A stretch of 64,000 bases of DNA from Candidatus Poseidoniaceae archaeon. Lineage in GTDB: Archaea; Thermoplasmatota; Poseidoniia; Poseidoniales; Poseidoniaceae. The position numbers and the translations under genes were made by a program. Below, piece by piece: positions 46,868 to 57,100 of this stretch (positions are counted from its first letter, which is position 1; each line of letters opens with the position of its first letter). The stretch is taken from NCBI GenBank assembly GCA_949373095.1, contig CASIBY010000010.1, positions 1 to 64,000 of the forward strand, given 5' to 3'. Under the pieces are notes generated by a model. That model saw nothing but the letters and a program-made list of their open reading frames with translations. It made no database searches and was not told where the DNA came from.

Positions 46868-47240
46868 ATGGCCACCCTGGACTTGACCGAACCTATATTT
46901 GCTGAAACCATTGAAAACAACGAGCATCGTTATTTTGGATTTTTGGGCCGAATGGTGTGGCCCGTGCAAGGCTTACGGTCCTGTTTATGAGCGAGTTTCG
47001 GAAAAATATCCGGATGTTGTATTTGGGAAAATTGACACTGAAGACCAACAAGAACTTGCAGGGATGTTCGGGATTCGTTCGATTCCAACCACCATCGTTT
47101 TCAAGGAGGGAATCGGTGTATTCATGCAACCTGGAGCACTTCCCGAGGAGGCACTTCAAGACCTCGTTGAAAAAATCAAGGAAATCGACATGGACGAAGT
47201 GCGAGCTGAAATGGCCGAAAAAGAAGCCAATGAATCCTAA
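46868..47240 (+). CDS. Thioredoxin, one-base insertion near N-terminus
   Basis: A thioredoxin-fold protein of about 123 residues with the redox motif WCGPCK in VILDFWAEWCGPCKAYGPVY, the cis-Pro loop GIRSIPTTIVFKEG, and an acidic C-terminal helix. The N-terminal 18 residues from the ATG at 46868 (MATLDLTEPIFAETIENN) are in a different frame; deleting the G at 46922 gives IENNSIVILDFWAEW without interruption. A TTG at 46899 would otherwise be the only start in the main frame, losing the first strand. It probably acts in cytoplasmic disulfide reduction. The stop lies 49 bases before the S15-family lipoprotein. Confidence 0.88.
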
Positions 47241-47289
47241 GGCCCAAGCATCCGATTGGTTCAAGAAACGCCGCCTCACCGGATACCAT

Positions 47290-49098
47290 ATGGACGTCAA
47301 GCCTTGGCTCGTGATGCTGCTCTTTACCACGAGCATGCTCGCTGGATGTTTCGGAGAGCAAAAAATTGATGACGGAGGCATAGAAACCCCCTATGACGTC
47401 TACCCTGACCCTTGGGACAGAACCAACCTTTCCTACGATGACAGCGATATTTTCTCCCGTGTTTCCATGAACGGTTCACATGGAATTGGTGCGGTACAAT
47501 CCGTGTATGTTGAAGTCCCAAGCATCACTGCGGCAGACGGCGGTTCGGGACTCACCGGTGGAGCACAAGTCCACCTCGGCCTCTGGCTACCAGTGATTGA
47601 GGGATGCGATTACGAGAGCGAAAGTTTGGACGAATCCTGTCTTGTTCCAGTCATTGCCGAAATCGGTCCGTATTATGACGATGGAGATGTTGACGCCTTG
47701 ACTCCAGCTGACCGCCTCGGAAAGATGTTGATTGAAAATTATGTTCCGCATGGTTTTGGCGTCGCCCAAGTTTCAGTGTTCGGGACGGGAGAATCAAATC
47801 ATTGTATGGACCTCATGGGGACCGACGAACAACGAGGTATTGATGCTGCAGTGACCTGGTTAGGGACGCAAGCATGGTCAAACGGCAAAGTCGGTCTCAT
47901 CGGTAAATCCTATGACGGGTCAACACCCTGGCAGGCTGCTACCTTCGGCAATCCCCACTTGGCTACCATCGTCCCAATGTCCGGTCTCATCGGAGTTCAT
48001 GAGTTGATGTGGCGAAACGGAAGCATGGAAGCAAGAGGTATGATCATGCATAACGGTGTTTACGGTTCATTTGGAATTGATGGAGACGCTGAAGACCCGG
48101 AAAATCTTTGCGAGGGTTACCTCGAAGGATACGCTAACGGACCAGCAGCCTACCTTTCAGGAGGAATGGTAGATTATGCCGGCAATACCTACTGGACCGA
48201 ACGCTCTTTCTTGGACCGTGTGGTTGAAAATTACAACGGTTCGGTCTACATCATTCAAGGCATGCAGGATTGGAACGTCGACCCGCACATGGCCTTTCCA
48301 ACGCATCAAATTGTCGAAGATGCAGGCATCGAAATTAAAACACTAGCAGGTCAATGGGCGCATGATTACCCGGACCGAAGCACAGGTCACAGCACGCTCC
48401 CGTCCGGCAAGGGCTTGGAAGCTTACCCCTACACGCTTAGATGGGACTGGGCGGATGAGATGTTGTACTGGTTCGACTGGTACCTCAAAGGAGAAGGGCG
48501 AGCCCCTGAACTTGGAGTTGAAATGCAAGACAATCGTGGAGGATGGCGATTTGAGTCCACATATCCTGCAGAGGATACCTTCTATCTCGAAGTTGGTGCG
48601 GCTGACATGAGCCCGTCCAGCGCTTCAATGGTCACGGGCACTGAAACCATCACGCTCACGTATGGGCCGTTTGACTCGGATGTTTACATTGCAGGAATGC
48701 CTACCTTCCATATCCCCATCACCCCCCACACGGCCAACGGAGCTCACGCATTCTTGGAAATGACCGATGGGTCAGGGTTGCGACTTGGCCATGCTGTTAT
48801 GGATTTCCGATTCGCAGACGGAGGGCGCGACGGAGGTGTCGCTCTCGTTGCGTTCAGCACCGTTCTTGGAAAGATGGAATTCATGCCCATGGATGTCTTC
48901 ATTGAAGAGGGTGAGACCATCACCATCACCATGACACAAACCGGAGAAGATTACGTACCATCACCAGCCGCTCTTGGGGGATATTCAGTCAATTGGGCTG
49001 GTGCGAGCATGACGCTCCCGATCGTCAATCGTACTTGCGCTGACTTGTTCCAAGCTCCAATTCACGGCTACGGCGAAGACGGGTCGCGTGTCTGTTGA
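47290..49098 (+). CDS. S15/CocE-family acyl hydrolase or peptidase, lipoprotein
   Basis: A 602-residue exported alpha/beta hydrolase. The ATG at 47290 gives a lipoprotein signal (MDVKPWLVMLLFTTSMLAGC, lipobox LAGC). The nucleophile is in GLIGKSYDGSTPW (GxSYxG), the Asp in QGMQDWNVDPH, and the His in AGQWAHDYPDR, the X-Pro dipeptidyl-peptidase (S15)/CocE arrangement. The jelly-roll C-terminal domain (DTFYLEVGAADMSP onwards) is also typical. It likely cleaves proline-containing peptides or acyl esters outside the membrane, fitting a protein-scavenging lifestyle. An upstream in-frame ATG at 47230 exists, but the lipobox spacing favours 47290. Confidence 0.87.
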   Translation: MDVKPWLVMLLFTTSMLAGCFGEQKIDDGGIETPYDVYPDPWDRTNLSYDDSDIFSRVSMNGSHGIGAVQSVYVEVPSITAADGGSGLTGGAQVHLGLWLPVIEGCDYESESLDESCLVPVIAEIGPYYDDGDVDALTPADRLGKMLIENYVPHGFGVAQVSVFGTGESNHCMDLMGTDEQRGIDAAVTWLGTQAWSNGKVGLIGKSYDGSTPWQAATFGNPHLATIVPMSGLIGVHELMWRNGSMEARGMIMHNGVYGSFGIDGDAEDPENLCEGYLEGYANGPAAYLSGGMVDYAGNTYWTERSFLDRVVENYNGSVYIIQGMQDWNVDPHMAFPTHQIVEDAGIEIKTLAGQWAHDYPDRSTGHSTLPSGKGLEAYPYTLRWDWADEMLYWFDWYLKGEGRAPELGVEMQDNRGGWRFESTYPAEDTFYLEVGAADMSPSSASMVTGTETITLTYGPFDSDVYIAGMPTFHIPITPHTANGAHAFLEMTDGSGLRLGHAVMDFRFADGGRDGGVALVAFSTVLGKMEFMPMDVFIEEGETITITMTQTGEDYVPSPAALGGYSVNWAGASMTLPIVNRTCADLFQAPIHGYGEDGSRVC

Positions 49099-49172
49099 AG
49101 GTTCACTTTGACTCCAAGAAGCGAAGTTCAGCCGCATCCCCTTGCGTCATCCTCTTAAGCCCTTGACAAACG

Positions 49173-51185
49173 ATGGGTCGTATGGTTTTGAGCGCTCTTC
49201 CAGGTGTAAGCGAACGAATGGCTAAGAAAATGACGGAGCATTTCGGCTCTGAAGAAGCCGTAGTATCGACTCTGGAATCCGGTGATGTAGGCCGATTGGC
49301 AGAGGTGGAAGGCCTCTCAGTGAAGCGAGCGCTTTCTCTTGCACGAAGTTTTGCTGGCGATGCCGGCCAGTTCTTAGCGACCAAGGAAGCAGTTCGTCTC
49401 CATCAACAACTCATGGGCTCATCTCCAATCCTTCGCCTGCATGTGCGGCATCTCGGGAACGCATGAGCCTCCTCACGCCCATCGCCCAACCCGAGCGCCG
49501 TCAGAGAATACGTCCGAGCAGCCATGAAACTTCCCGAGCGAATGGCTGGCTCAACCAGCAGCAGGCATGGTCATCGTTGACACGTCTCCGAGACGTCAGT
49601 GAGCGCTATGAGCGCGTGGTAGTAAGCCACGAGCCCATGGACGAACTGAAGAAATATTGCCGTGTTCTCCAGCCCGGTGAAAACGAGACATGGAAAGACT
49701 ATACACTGTATTCAAGACCGTAACCTGGGTCGGGAAAGGGGCGCCTATGGATGACCCCTGACGGATGGCTCGTACTCGGACAACTCGACCAGAACCATCT
49801 CTATCTGGTTCCAGAACGAACCATTGACTGGTTCAACACCAATCGCAAGACCCTCAACACGCTTTGCACGTTGATCGATGAATTCAAGCAAGGCGATTAT
49901 GGCCAGCAACCATGCTCTTTTTGAGTTAGCAAAGAGCCTCGATGAACTTAGTGAGTTGCCACAAGCGCTTGATGCCCTAGGAGATGGCTCTAAAATTGAA
50001 GAAGTTGAACGCATCAAAGACAATTTGTGGAAGGAAGCAAAACGACTTGAGACTGAAGTGAATAATGAGGTCGAGCAAGCGATGAATGATGCCAAAATGG
50101 CTCTTTCGGGTGCAGAATTACTGGAAGCGTTGGCGGATGGTGCTGCATTTCAAAGGAAACTCAAAGACGCTACAGGTCACGTCATCCAAGAGGCTATGCA
50201 ACGAGCTCGCGACCATCTTGCAGCGTTCTTAGAACCTGCTGGAATTCGATGCCCATATGAACTCTTCACGAAAACTTGGCCTGCAAAGATTGACCGCCAG
50301 ACCATCGACGGTATTGACGGAACGCTTGAATCCAAACTCAAGGCGCAGCAAACAGAGCATCTCGTCACATTAGCACAGCAGCTTGGTCCAATGAAGACCC
50401 GCTGTGAACGAGCAGTGCAACGAATGATTGAATGTGACCAATGGCTCTCAGTTGCAAGATGGGCGCATCAGGATGCCTGCGTAATGCCGGAACTCGTTGA
50501 CCATGGGATTTGGCTAGAAGAAGGCCGTCATATTCTTCTTGGGGTCAAACCTGATCCGGTCACATATGGACTAGGAAACGCAGCTGAAAAGGGTGATAGG
50601 CAGACGTTGGCCTTGTTAACGGGGGCTAATTCTGGAGGCAAAACGACCTTGCTTGAATGTCTTGCTTATGCATCGATTTTAGCCCACATGGGTCTGCCAG
50701 TCCCTGCGAAGAAAGCCCGAATTGGCAAGGTAGATGCGCTTCATATTCTTGCTAAAGCCGGGGGCACACAGAGTGCTGGAGCATTGGAGCAGACACTGAT
50801 TGAACTTGCCTCCGTTGTGAGCAACGAAATGCCGAAACTTATCCTAGCCGATGAACTTGAAGCCATTACAGAGCCAGGCGCAGGAGCCCGAATCATCGGA
50901 GGTATGCTTCTTGCAGCAGCATCACAACCAGACACAACAATGATGCTCGTAACTCACCTTGCTCCAGCCATTCTAGAGGCCACAGGCAGGAAGGATTTGC
51001 GAGTTGACGGTATTGAAGCACGAGGCCTTGATGAAGATTTGGAATTGGTTGTTGACAGAACTCCACGGAGAAATTACTTGGCTCGCTCTACTCCAGAATT
51101 AATCCTACGGCGACTTGAAAGGAAAACATCAGGGGCCATACAGAATTTGTTTGTATCAATTCTCGCTGGCTTTGAAGATGAATAA
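49173..51185 (+). pseudogene. MutS-family ATPase with N-terminal HhH domain, frameshifted
   Basis: About 670 residues if corrected. An HhH segment opens the gene (LSALPGVSERMAKKMTEHFG). A middle region follows in another frame (VSHEPMDELKKYCRVLQPGE near 49660, MTPDGWLVLGQLDQNHLYLV near 49751). From 49878 the MutS core is intact: a coiled-coil lever region, Walker A LTGANSGGKTTLLE, Walker B LILADELEAITEPGAG, and LVTHLAP. No mismatch-binding domain I is present. This is the archaeal MutS-related type, not canonical MutS. Shifts occur near 49440, 49720-49750 and 49870-49930, plus an in-frame stop at 49721. The role is probably recombination or DNA-structure processing (inference). Confidence 0.78.
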
Positions 51186-51251
51186 AAAAGCAATTCAGGG
51201 CCCTTTCGGCACCCCTATGTTCAAAAGAGAGAAGTTTTCATAACCCTTGTC

Positions 51252-51977
51252 ATGCAAATAAGTGACGATGGAAATTTTATGTGGAACGGAACAGAATGGA
51301 TACCAAACCCAGACGCGGCCAATGTTACTCCGGAACACAAGGAAGTTGATGAAGTTCCAATGGTGGAATCAGTCCCTGCAGCCGTAACACCAGAACCCAT
51401 GGCGTCCCAAGAACCCGTTGCAATGACTCAATCTCCAATGGCCATGGAGCCAATGACAACAATGCCTGGTGCAATTGTTGTCGGCCCTATTCAAGGTGCT
51501 CCAACTGGTGCCTCAGCCATCAATATGGCCGCAGCACTTTCAGTTTTCAAATACGGTATTTTGAGCATCCTCGGTATGTTTCTTTCTGTGATTATTCTTG
51601 GAATCGTATGGGGAGGAGCACTAGCCTTTGCAGATGCGGGAGATGATGGTGGCGGCGTTATTGCACTCATCAGCATGTTCGGTGCCATTCTCATCACTGT
51701 CATTGGCTACGGCCAGATGATCATTTATCCAGTCGGCGTAGCCTTGAAAGATGGACGCAGCGATTCCGTTTCGTTTGGTTATGTAGATTCATGGAAGACA
51801 TCAATTGCAGGATTTATCGAATCCGTTGGAGTTACTGCTGGAATGGCTCTCATTATCGGTATCGGAGTCTATATTGAAAGTATAGAATTAATTGGGGTTG
51901 GTGGATTTGCATTCGGTATATTCCTGGTCGGTTACGTCCCCTATATGGTACGCAAGGCTGCAGAAATTATGAACTGA
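51252..51977 (+). CDS. Membrane protein with N-terminal Trp motif
   Basis: A 241-residue protein. It starts MQISDDGNFMWNGTEWIPNP, a short DGxxxWNGxxWxP motif found at the cytoplasmic ends of other proteins here. A Met/Pro/Ala-rich linker follows, then about four helices (YGILSILGMFLSVIILGIVWG, ALISMFGAILITVIGYGQMIIYPVGVAL, VTAGMALIIGIGVYIESIELIG). The topology resembles DUF4013/YIP1-like small membrane proteins, but I do not assign a family. It lies 66 bases after the MutS-like gene and is tail-to-tail with the lipoprotein gene. Confidence 0.68.
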   Translation: MQISDDGNFMWNGTEWIPNPDAANVTPEHKEVDEVPMVESVPAAVTPEPMASQEPVAMTQSPMAMEPMTTMPGAIVVGPIQGAPTGASAINMAAALSVFKYGILSILGMFLSVIILGIVWGGALAFADAGDDGGGVIALISMFGAILITVIGYGQMIIYPVGVALKDGRSDSVSFGYVDSWKTSIAGFIESVGVTAGMALIIGIGVYIESIELIGVGGFAFGIFLVGYVPYMVRKAAEIMN

Positions 51978-51985
51978 TACAGTTC

Positions 51986-53380
51986 TCAATTAGGCATTTC
52001 CAACTCTACTGCAAAGAGGGGGTCCGGGTCGGTAGAATCGTGATATGCAACAACTACCCCGCCATCGTTGAGGATTCCGAGTGATGCAAAGTCAAAACGA
52101 ATGTCATTACCCGCTCCTGAGGTGGAATCAAGGTCTCCAAGTCCTACGTAAGTGAGCGTATCAGGGCTCATGTCCTCACTGTATCCTCTGACATGGTAGA
52201 CAGTATCAACATCCGGTCCTTCGGTAGATTGGTAGCGAACATTAAGGATGAATAGGTCCAGTTCGCCGTTTGCTTGGAATTCCCATTCTTCAATTTGCGA
52301 GGCAGTATCGCCGAGGGTGTAGGTGTAATTGGTCCAAGAAACAGCGCCGTCTGTAGACATGTAATGCGTAAATGTGGTTCCCGAGTTCGAAACGCAATGC
52401 AGCGCACCTGCACGGTCAATTTGACAGTATTCCGATGGGAATTGGACTTCGAGTTCGTTCCAAGAAAGGGTCGTGTCCATGTAAGCAGCGTTACCATTGC
52501 TGTAGTATGATGGGAAAAGAAGTCCACCACTTGGGACGGGGAATGCTCGCATTTCTTTGTGCGGCTTGTTGACATCCCAGTATGCAGGGAGGTCGGCGGC
52601 TGTAAAGTCAAGGTCAAGATCAATCGGGGGGTCGCCTCCACTTCGGTCGGGGAATTGGAATGGATAGTAGTTCAACCCGTCTACACTGATTTGGCCGCCT
52701 GCATTTTGTGTTTGATGCCAGAAGTTTGAGACTACGATACTTGCCCAATCTCCGCTTCCAAGAGACGAGCTGATCGGTCCAACGACCTCAACTTGCCACG
52801 AGCGGTCGTAGAACGGTTCTGTGATTCGGTTGTAACACCATGTCCATTCGCCTTCGGATTCATCGTAAAGCAATGCATAAAATTTGTCAAGTTTCAAATC
52901 GCCACCGACATAAGGGAACCATGACATGGAAATGATGTCTCCATTTGTTGCCTGAACGATACTACCTTCGCCTAATCCCTCATTACCAGGATTTGTAGGC
53001 ACAAATGTTCGGCACTGCGTATCAGGTAATGCGCCAGGAATGTATGTGTCCCACGCATGGCCGCGGTCGTCCGAGTATACCGGATATTCTCCACCGATAT
53101 TCATGATCTGTCCTTCAATTGACGTGGCGAGATAGTGTTCACAGCAGTTCCCGCCATAAGTTGCATCAAAAACAGCCCAAGTCGTGTTGGTGGATAGGTT
53201 GGTTCGGAGGTCTATGGTGACGAATTTTGCTTCCAAATCATGCGATTGTGAGTCAATTCGTTCATAGGATTCCCAAATCGAGGTGATCTCTTCATCCTCA
53301 ACCGTTCCTGCTCCATCGCCAAAACAACCTGCGAGCAGCATGGAACATACCAATGCCAAACTCAACAATGCCCGTTGCAT
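51986..53380 (-). CDS. Secreted lipoprotein, beta-propeller-like
   Basis: A 464-residue exported lipoprotein (MQRALLSLALVCSMLLAGC, lipobox LAGC). The body is rich in Trp, Tyr, Asp and Gly, with recurring DDRGHAWDTYI- and TDGAVSWTNYTY-like segments that recall the Asp-box of sialidase/BNR propellers. No catalytic residues can be assigned. A Cys pair (GGNCCEHY) and others suggest extracytoplasmic disulfides. It may bind or sense a substrate. It begins 51 bases after the BtuF-like gene on the same strand. Confidence 0.65.
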   Translation of the reverse strand: MQRALLSLALVCSMLLAGCFGDGAGTVEDEEITSIWESYERIDSQSHDLEAKFVTIDLRTNLSTNTTWAVFDATYGGNCCEHYLATSIEGQIMNIGGEYPVYSDDRGHAWDTYIPGALPDTQCRTFVPTNPGNEGLGEGSIVQATNGDIISMSWFPYVGGDLKLDKFYALLYDESEGEWTWCYNRITEPFYDRSWQVEVVGPISSSLGSGDWASIVVSNFWHQTQNAGGQISVDGLNYYPFQFPDRSGGDPPIDLDLDFTAADLPAYWDVNKPHKEMRAFPVPSGGLLFPSYYSNGNAAYMDTTLSWNELEVQFPSEYCQIDRAGALHCVSNSGTTFTHYMSTDGAVSWTNYTYTLGDTASQIEEWEFQANGELDLFILNVRYQSTEGPDVDTVYHVRGYSEDMSPDTLTYVGLGDLDSTSGAGNDIRFDFASLGILNDGGVVVAYHDSTDPDPLFAVELEMPN

Positions 53381-53431
53381 GAACCTCCGTCCATGCGGCG
53401 TGATTTGAAGGCGTCGCTTTGCAGATACTGC

Positions 53432-54193
53432 TTAAAATGACGACAATTCCTTCCGCAGTCGGACCAACCCCTCGGCAGTAAACGAGCCCATCCAAGTCAA
53501 TGCTTCACCGTCGATGCACAAAACCCACGGGCGTTTTGCACCCAGTGATTCCATGGCTTGTGCAATTTCTTCACCTTCTTCAATTGCAAATTCGTGGGGT
53601 TCGCTTGAGAGGAGGATTCCTTCCACTCCGTGTGCGATGAGGGTTTCTGCGTCAACCACCGGATAGCCGGTACCTGAGGCTTCAAATTCAGGGACATCGA
53701 ATCCTAGGGCCTCTATCATTCCGGCAGCATAGGTTCCAGTTTGTGCAGCCATTAGGGGTTCATGCCAGATCATAGGAGCGACTTTTCCTCGTGAGCCGGC
53801 TTGGTTAACATCACTAAGGGCGGCTTCTATACGCTGGGCGAGTTCCTCTCCTCGTGCTTCACAGCCGATGCATGATGCGAGTTCTCGCAACATTGCAGGT
53901 ACGTCACTCGGATGTTTCACCTCACAGACAAAGGTTGGAATTCCTTGCTCTACACACCAATCATAAACTGCTTTGGGGTTTTCATCACGGTCCATTACGA
54001 CCAATGTTGGCTGTGCTGCCTTGATTTTGGACAGCGTAGGGGTTTTGGTTCCTCCAACAATCAAAACATCGTTGACCATCGGTGAGGGATGAATGCACCA
54101 CGGTGTTCTTCCAACAATAGATGAAGGATCAAGACCGAGGTCAAACAGGGTAAGGGTTAGGCTTGGAACGAGCGATACGACTCGAATGTACAT
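53432..54193 (-). CDS. BtuF-like helical-backbone metal/cofactor receptor, no signal peptide
   Basis: A 253-residue protein of the substrate-binding-protein superfamily with a helical backbone (BtuF/FecB-like). It opens VVSLVPSLTLTLFDLGL and IVGRTPWCIHP, has the strand LVVMDRDENP, and keeps the second lobe (MIWHEPLMAAQTGTYAAGMI, with VEGILLSSEPHEF). Unlike the transporter subunits it lacks a signal peptide or lipobox, and no FecCD permease or ATPase is nearby, so it is likely cytoplasmic. Cobalamin-related or metal-chelate binding is a family inference. It starts four bases after ileS ends. Confidence 0.8.
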   Translation of the reverse strand: MYIRVVSLVPSLTLTLFDLGLDPSSIVGRTPWCIHPSPMVNDVLIVGGTKTPTLSKIKAAQPTLVVMDRDENPKAVYDWCVEQGIPTFVCEVKHPSDVPAMLRELASCIGCEARGEELAQRIEAALSDVNQAGSRGKVAPMIWHEPLMAAQTGTYAAGMIEALGFDVPEFEASGTGYPVVDAETLIAHGVEGILLSSEPHEFAIEEGEEIAQAMESLGAKRPWVLCIDGEALTWMGSFTAEGLVRLRKELSSF

Positions 54194-54196
54194 CCC

Positions 54197-57100
54197 TCAA
54201 ACAACGGTAAAGTAGACCAGAGTCCCATCCACTTCGAAATGTTCTGCTCCAGCGGGAGGTGCCGCACCTTCTTGGTGAAATATACAGGCAGATGTACGGG
54301 TCTCAGTTGCTACCCATTCTTCATCAGCAGCCATCATGCTAGGGGCGTTTTCCATCCACACTTCTAGTTCAATCGTTGCTTCAAGAGCGAGGTCAAGGGT
54401 CTTACGACGGGCCTGTACGCGACGAGTAATGTCACGAGCCATACCCTTGGAGAGGAGTTCAGGAGTGTCGTTCATGTCCAAGACAAGACTCACATGCGAC
54501 GTCGTATCTCCATGTGTTACTTCAACAGTCTGGGCAGCGAATCCTTCTCGTTCCACTCGCTTCACTTCAATATCTGAACGTTCTATGAGGATGTCCATGA
54601 TGGTCGCAGTTCCCGCATCGATCTGGGCAAGAAGACCCACAGGGTCCTCGGTTGATTTGATGGCGTTTGCGACATCGTTTACGTTTGCACGTGCTTTTGG
54701 TGCAAGTGCTCTAAAATTGGGAGCGAGTTCAATACGTTGGAATCGGTCAAGGTCGTTCTCAACCTGAATGATTTCAACATTCAGTTCCTCAGCAAGTAGA
54801 TCATGGAATGCCGATAGGTCTGGCCCAGCGACAATGAATCCTTTAGAACAAGGCAGCCGTTGCCGACGGTTATTGTCAATTCGGACCCTTCTGCCTGCCT
54901 CTGCGAGTTCCCGAACCAAATCCATTGAGGCTTCAAGAGCTGGGTCATGTGGGGGTAGAGTTGCTGTGGCTTTGGCAGCAACTTCGTCCCACTCGTCAGC
55001 AGTAGCACCTTCAATCGTCCCAGGTATTCCTAGCGGCCAGTCGGATTGGTGAACGGCTAAACCGGTGAGATTCCGGTGAATGGTGTCGACCATGAATGGA
55101 GACACAGGAGCAATCAGTCGGCAGAGAGTGGTGAGCACTTCGTGGAGCGTATGCTGACAAGCCAACTTATCTCCGCTCTCTGCTTCGTCCCAAAGACGGC
55201 GACGGCTTCTACGAACGTACCAGTTTGAGAGGTCGTTGACGACGAAATCTTCCAAGTCCCGACATGCTTTGTGGAATTGCCAGTTCACAAAACTCTCGTG
55301 ATATCCAGTGGCGACGGTGTTCAGGCGGGATAGAATCCATCTGTCCAACTCAGGACGTTGGTCCGGTTCGCTGCTGGATGATTCGGGGTCAAACCCGTCC
55401 AGTGCGGCATAATCAGCGTGGAATTTGTACACGTTCCATAGGGTGAGAAACATCTTAGCATATGTTTCACGAACTCCATTTGAATCAAACTTTAGTGGAT
55501 TCCAAGGAGCACCCGCAGTGACCATGTACCAGCGAGTAGCGTCTGCTCCTTCACGGTTGAAATGGTCCCATGGGTCAACAATATTCCCTCTGGACTTGGA
55601 CATTTTCTTCCCTTCTGCGTCGAGAATCAGTCCGAGTGATAGGCATCGCTTGTACGCCTTACTGTCAAACACAGTTGTTGAAACGGCAAGTAGGGTGTAA
55701 AACCATCCCCGTGTTTGGTCAACACCTTCGCAGATGTAGTCCACTGGGAAGGAGGCATCAAATTGTTCTCCTCCGTCAAATGGGTGGTGCCATTGAGCAA
55801 AGGATGCACATCCGGAGTCAAACCAGCAGTCCATGACAAAGGGTTCTCTGTGCATAGGTTGCCCGTCATCGGAGAGAAGTGTGAATCCATCAACAATCGG
55901 TCGGTGGAGGTCCACATCATCGGGGCATTCAGGGTTTTCAAAGCCTGCTGCTACAGCATTGGCGACTTCTTCTTGTAGTTCAGAAATCGAACCGATGCAT
56001 TTCATCTGACCGTCTTCGGTTCGCCATACGGGAAGCGGAGTTCCCCAGTAACGCTCACGGGAAATCGCCCAATCTTTGACGTTTCGTAGCCATTCACCGA
56101 ACCGGCCTTCGCCGACCCAATCGGGTGCCCATTCGACTTCGTCGTTGAACTCAAGCAGGCGTTCTTTGACTGCCGTCATTCGCACAAACCATGAATCCAT
56201 GGCGTAGTAGAGCAAGGGGTGGTCGGTCCTCCAGCAGTGAGGATAATCGTGAGCGTATTCTTTTTCACGGTAGAGCAATCCACTTTGTGGACCTTTTCCG
56301 TTTGACCCGCCAGATGCGCTGAGAAGGGCGATGATGGTTGCGTCACAGTCTTTGACATAGGTTCCATCAAGTTCGGGGTGAGTTCCTTCAAGGAAACTGC
56401 CATCCATTCCAACGGTGTGATGGGCAGGAAGTCCGGCTTCCATTCCAAGGTTGTAATCGTCTTCACCGTACATGACTGCAGTATGGACGACACCAGTTCC
56501 ATCAGTGGTTGTGACCCAATCGGCTTCAAGAACCGTCCAAGCCGTCGTAGAACCCATTCTCGGTACTGCGTCTGGGAACAACGGTTCGTAGGAACGGCCA
56601 ACTAAACTGCTACCGGGGAATTCCTCAATGACCTCAACATGATGCCGCAACACTTCTTTCATGAGGTCCTTTGCAAGAATGAGTTCTTCTCCAACATCAG
56701 CACCTCCTGCTCCGGCCCATGATTCTCCCGCTGCTTCTTTGACTCTGCAGCGAACATATGTCACTTCAGGTCCAACGGCCAATCCAACATTCCCTGGTAG
56801 AGTCCATGGAGTTGTGGTCCATGCCAGGATGGAAGCGTCTTCGTCTGTTAATTTGAATTTCACATAAACCGACGGTTCTTCGACTTCTTTGTATCCCAAA
56901 GCAACTTCGTGACTGGAGTACGATGTGCCGGTTTGAGGGCAATATGGAAGAACCTTGTGACCCCTGTAGAGGTATCCTTTGTCGAACATTTGTTTGAGGG
57001 CCCACCAACACGACTCAACGTAATTGTTGTCAAGCGTGACATATGGGTTATCCAAGTCCACCCAGTAGGCCATTCGCTCGGTCATTTCTCTCCAAGAAGC

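Noticed and set aside
46957-47289. Longer N-terminus for the S15-family protein reaching into thioredoxin
   Set aside because: It is the out-of-frame reading of thioredoxin; the lipoprotein signal begins at 47290.
54336-55052. Plus-strand open frames within ileS
   Set aside because: They are shadows of the strongly conserved isoleucyl-tRNA synthetase on the other strand.
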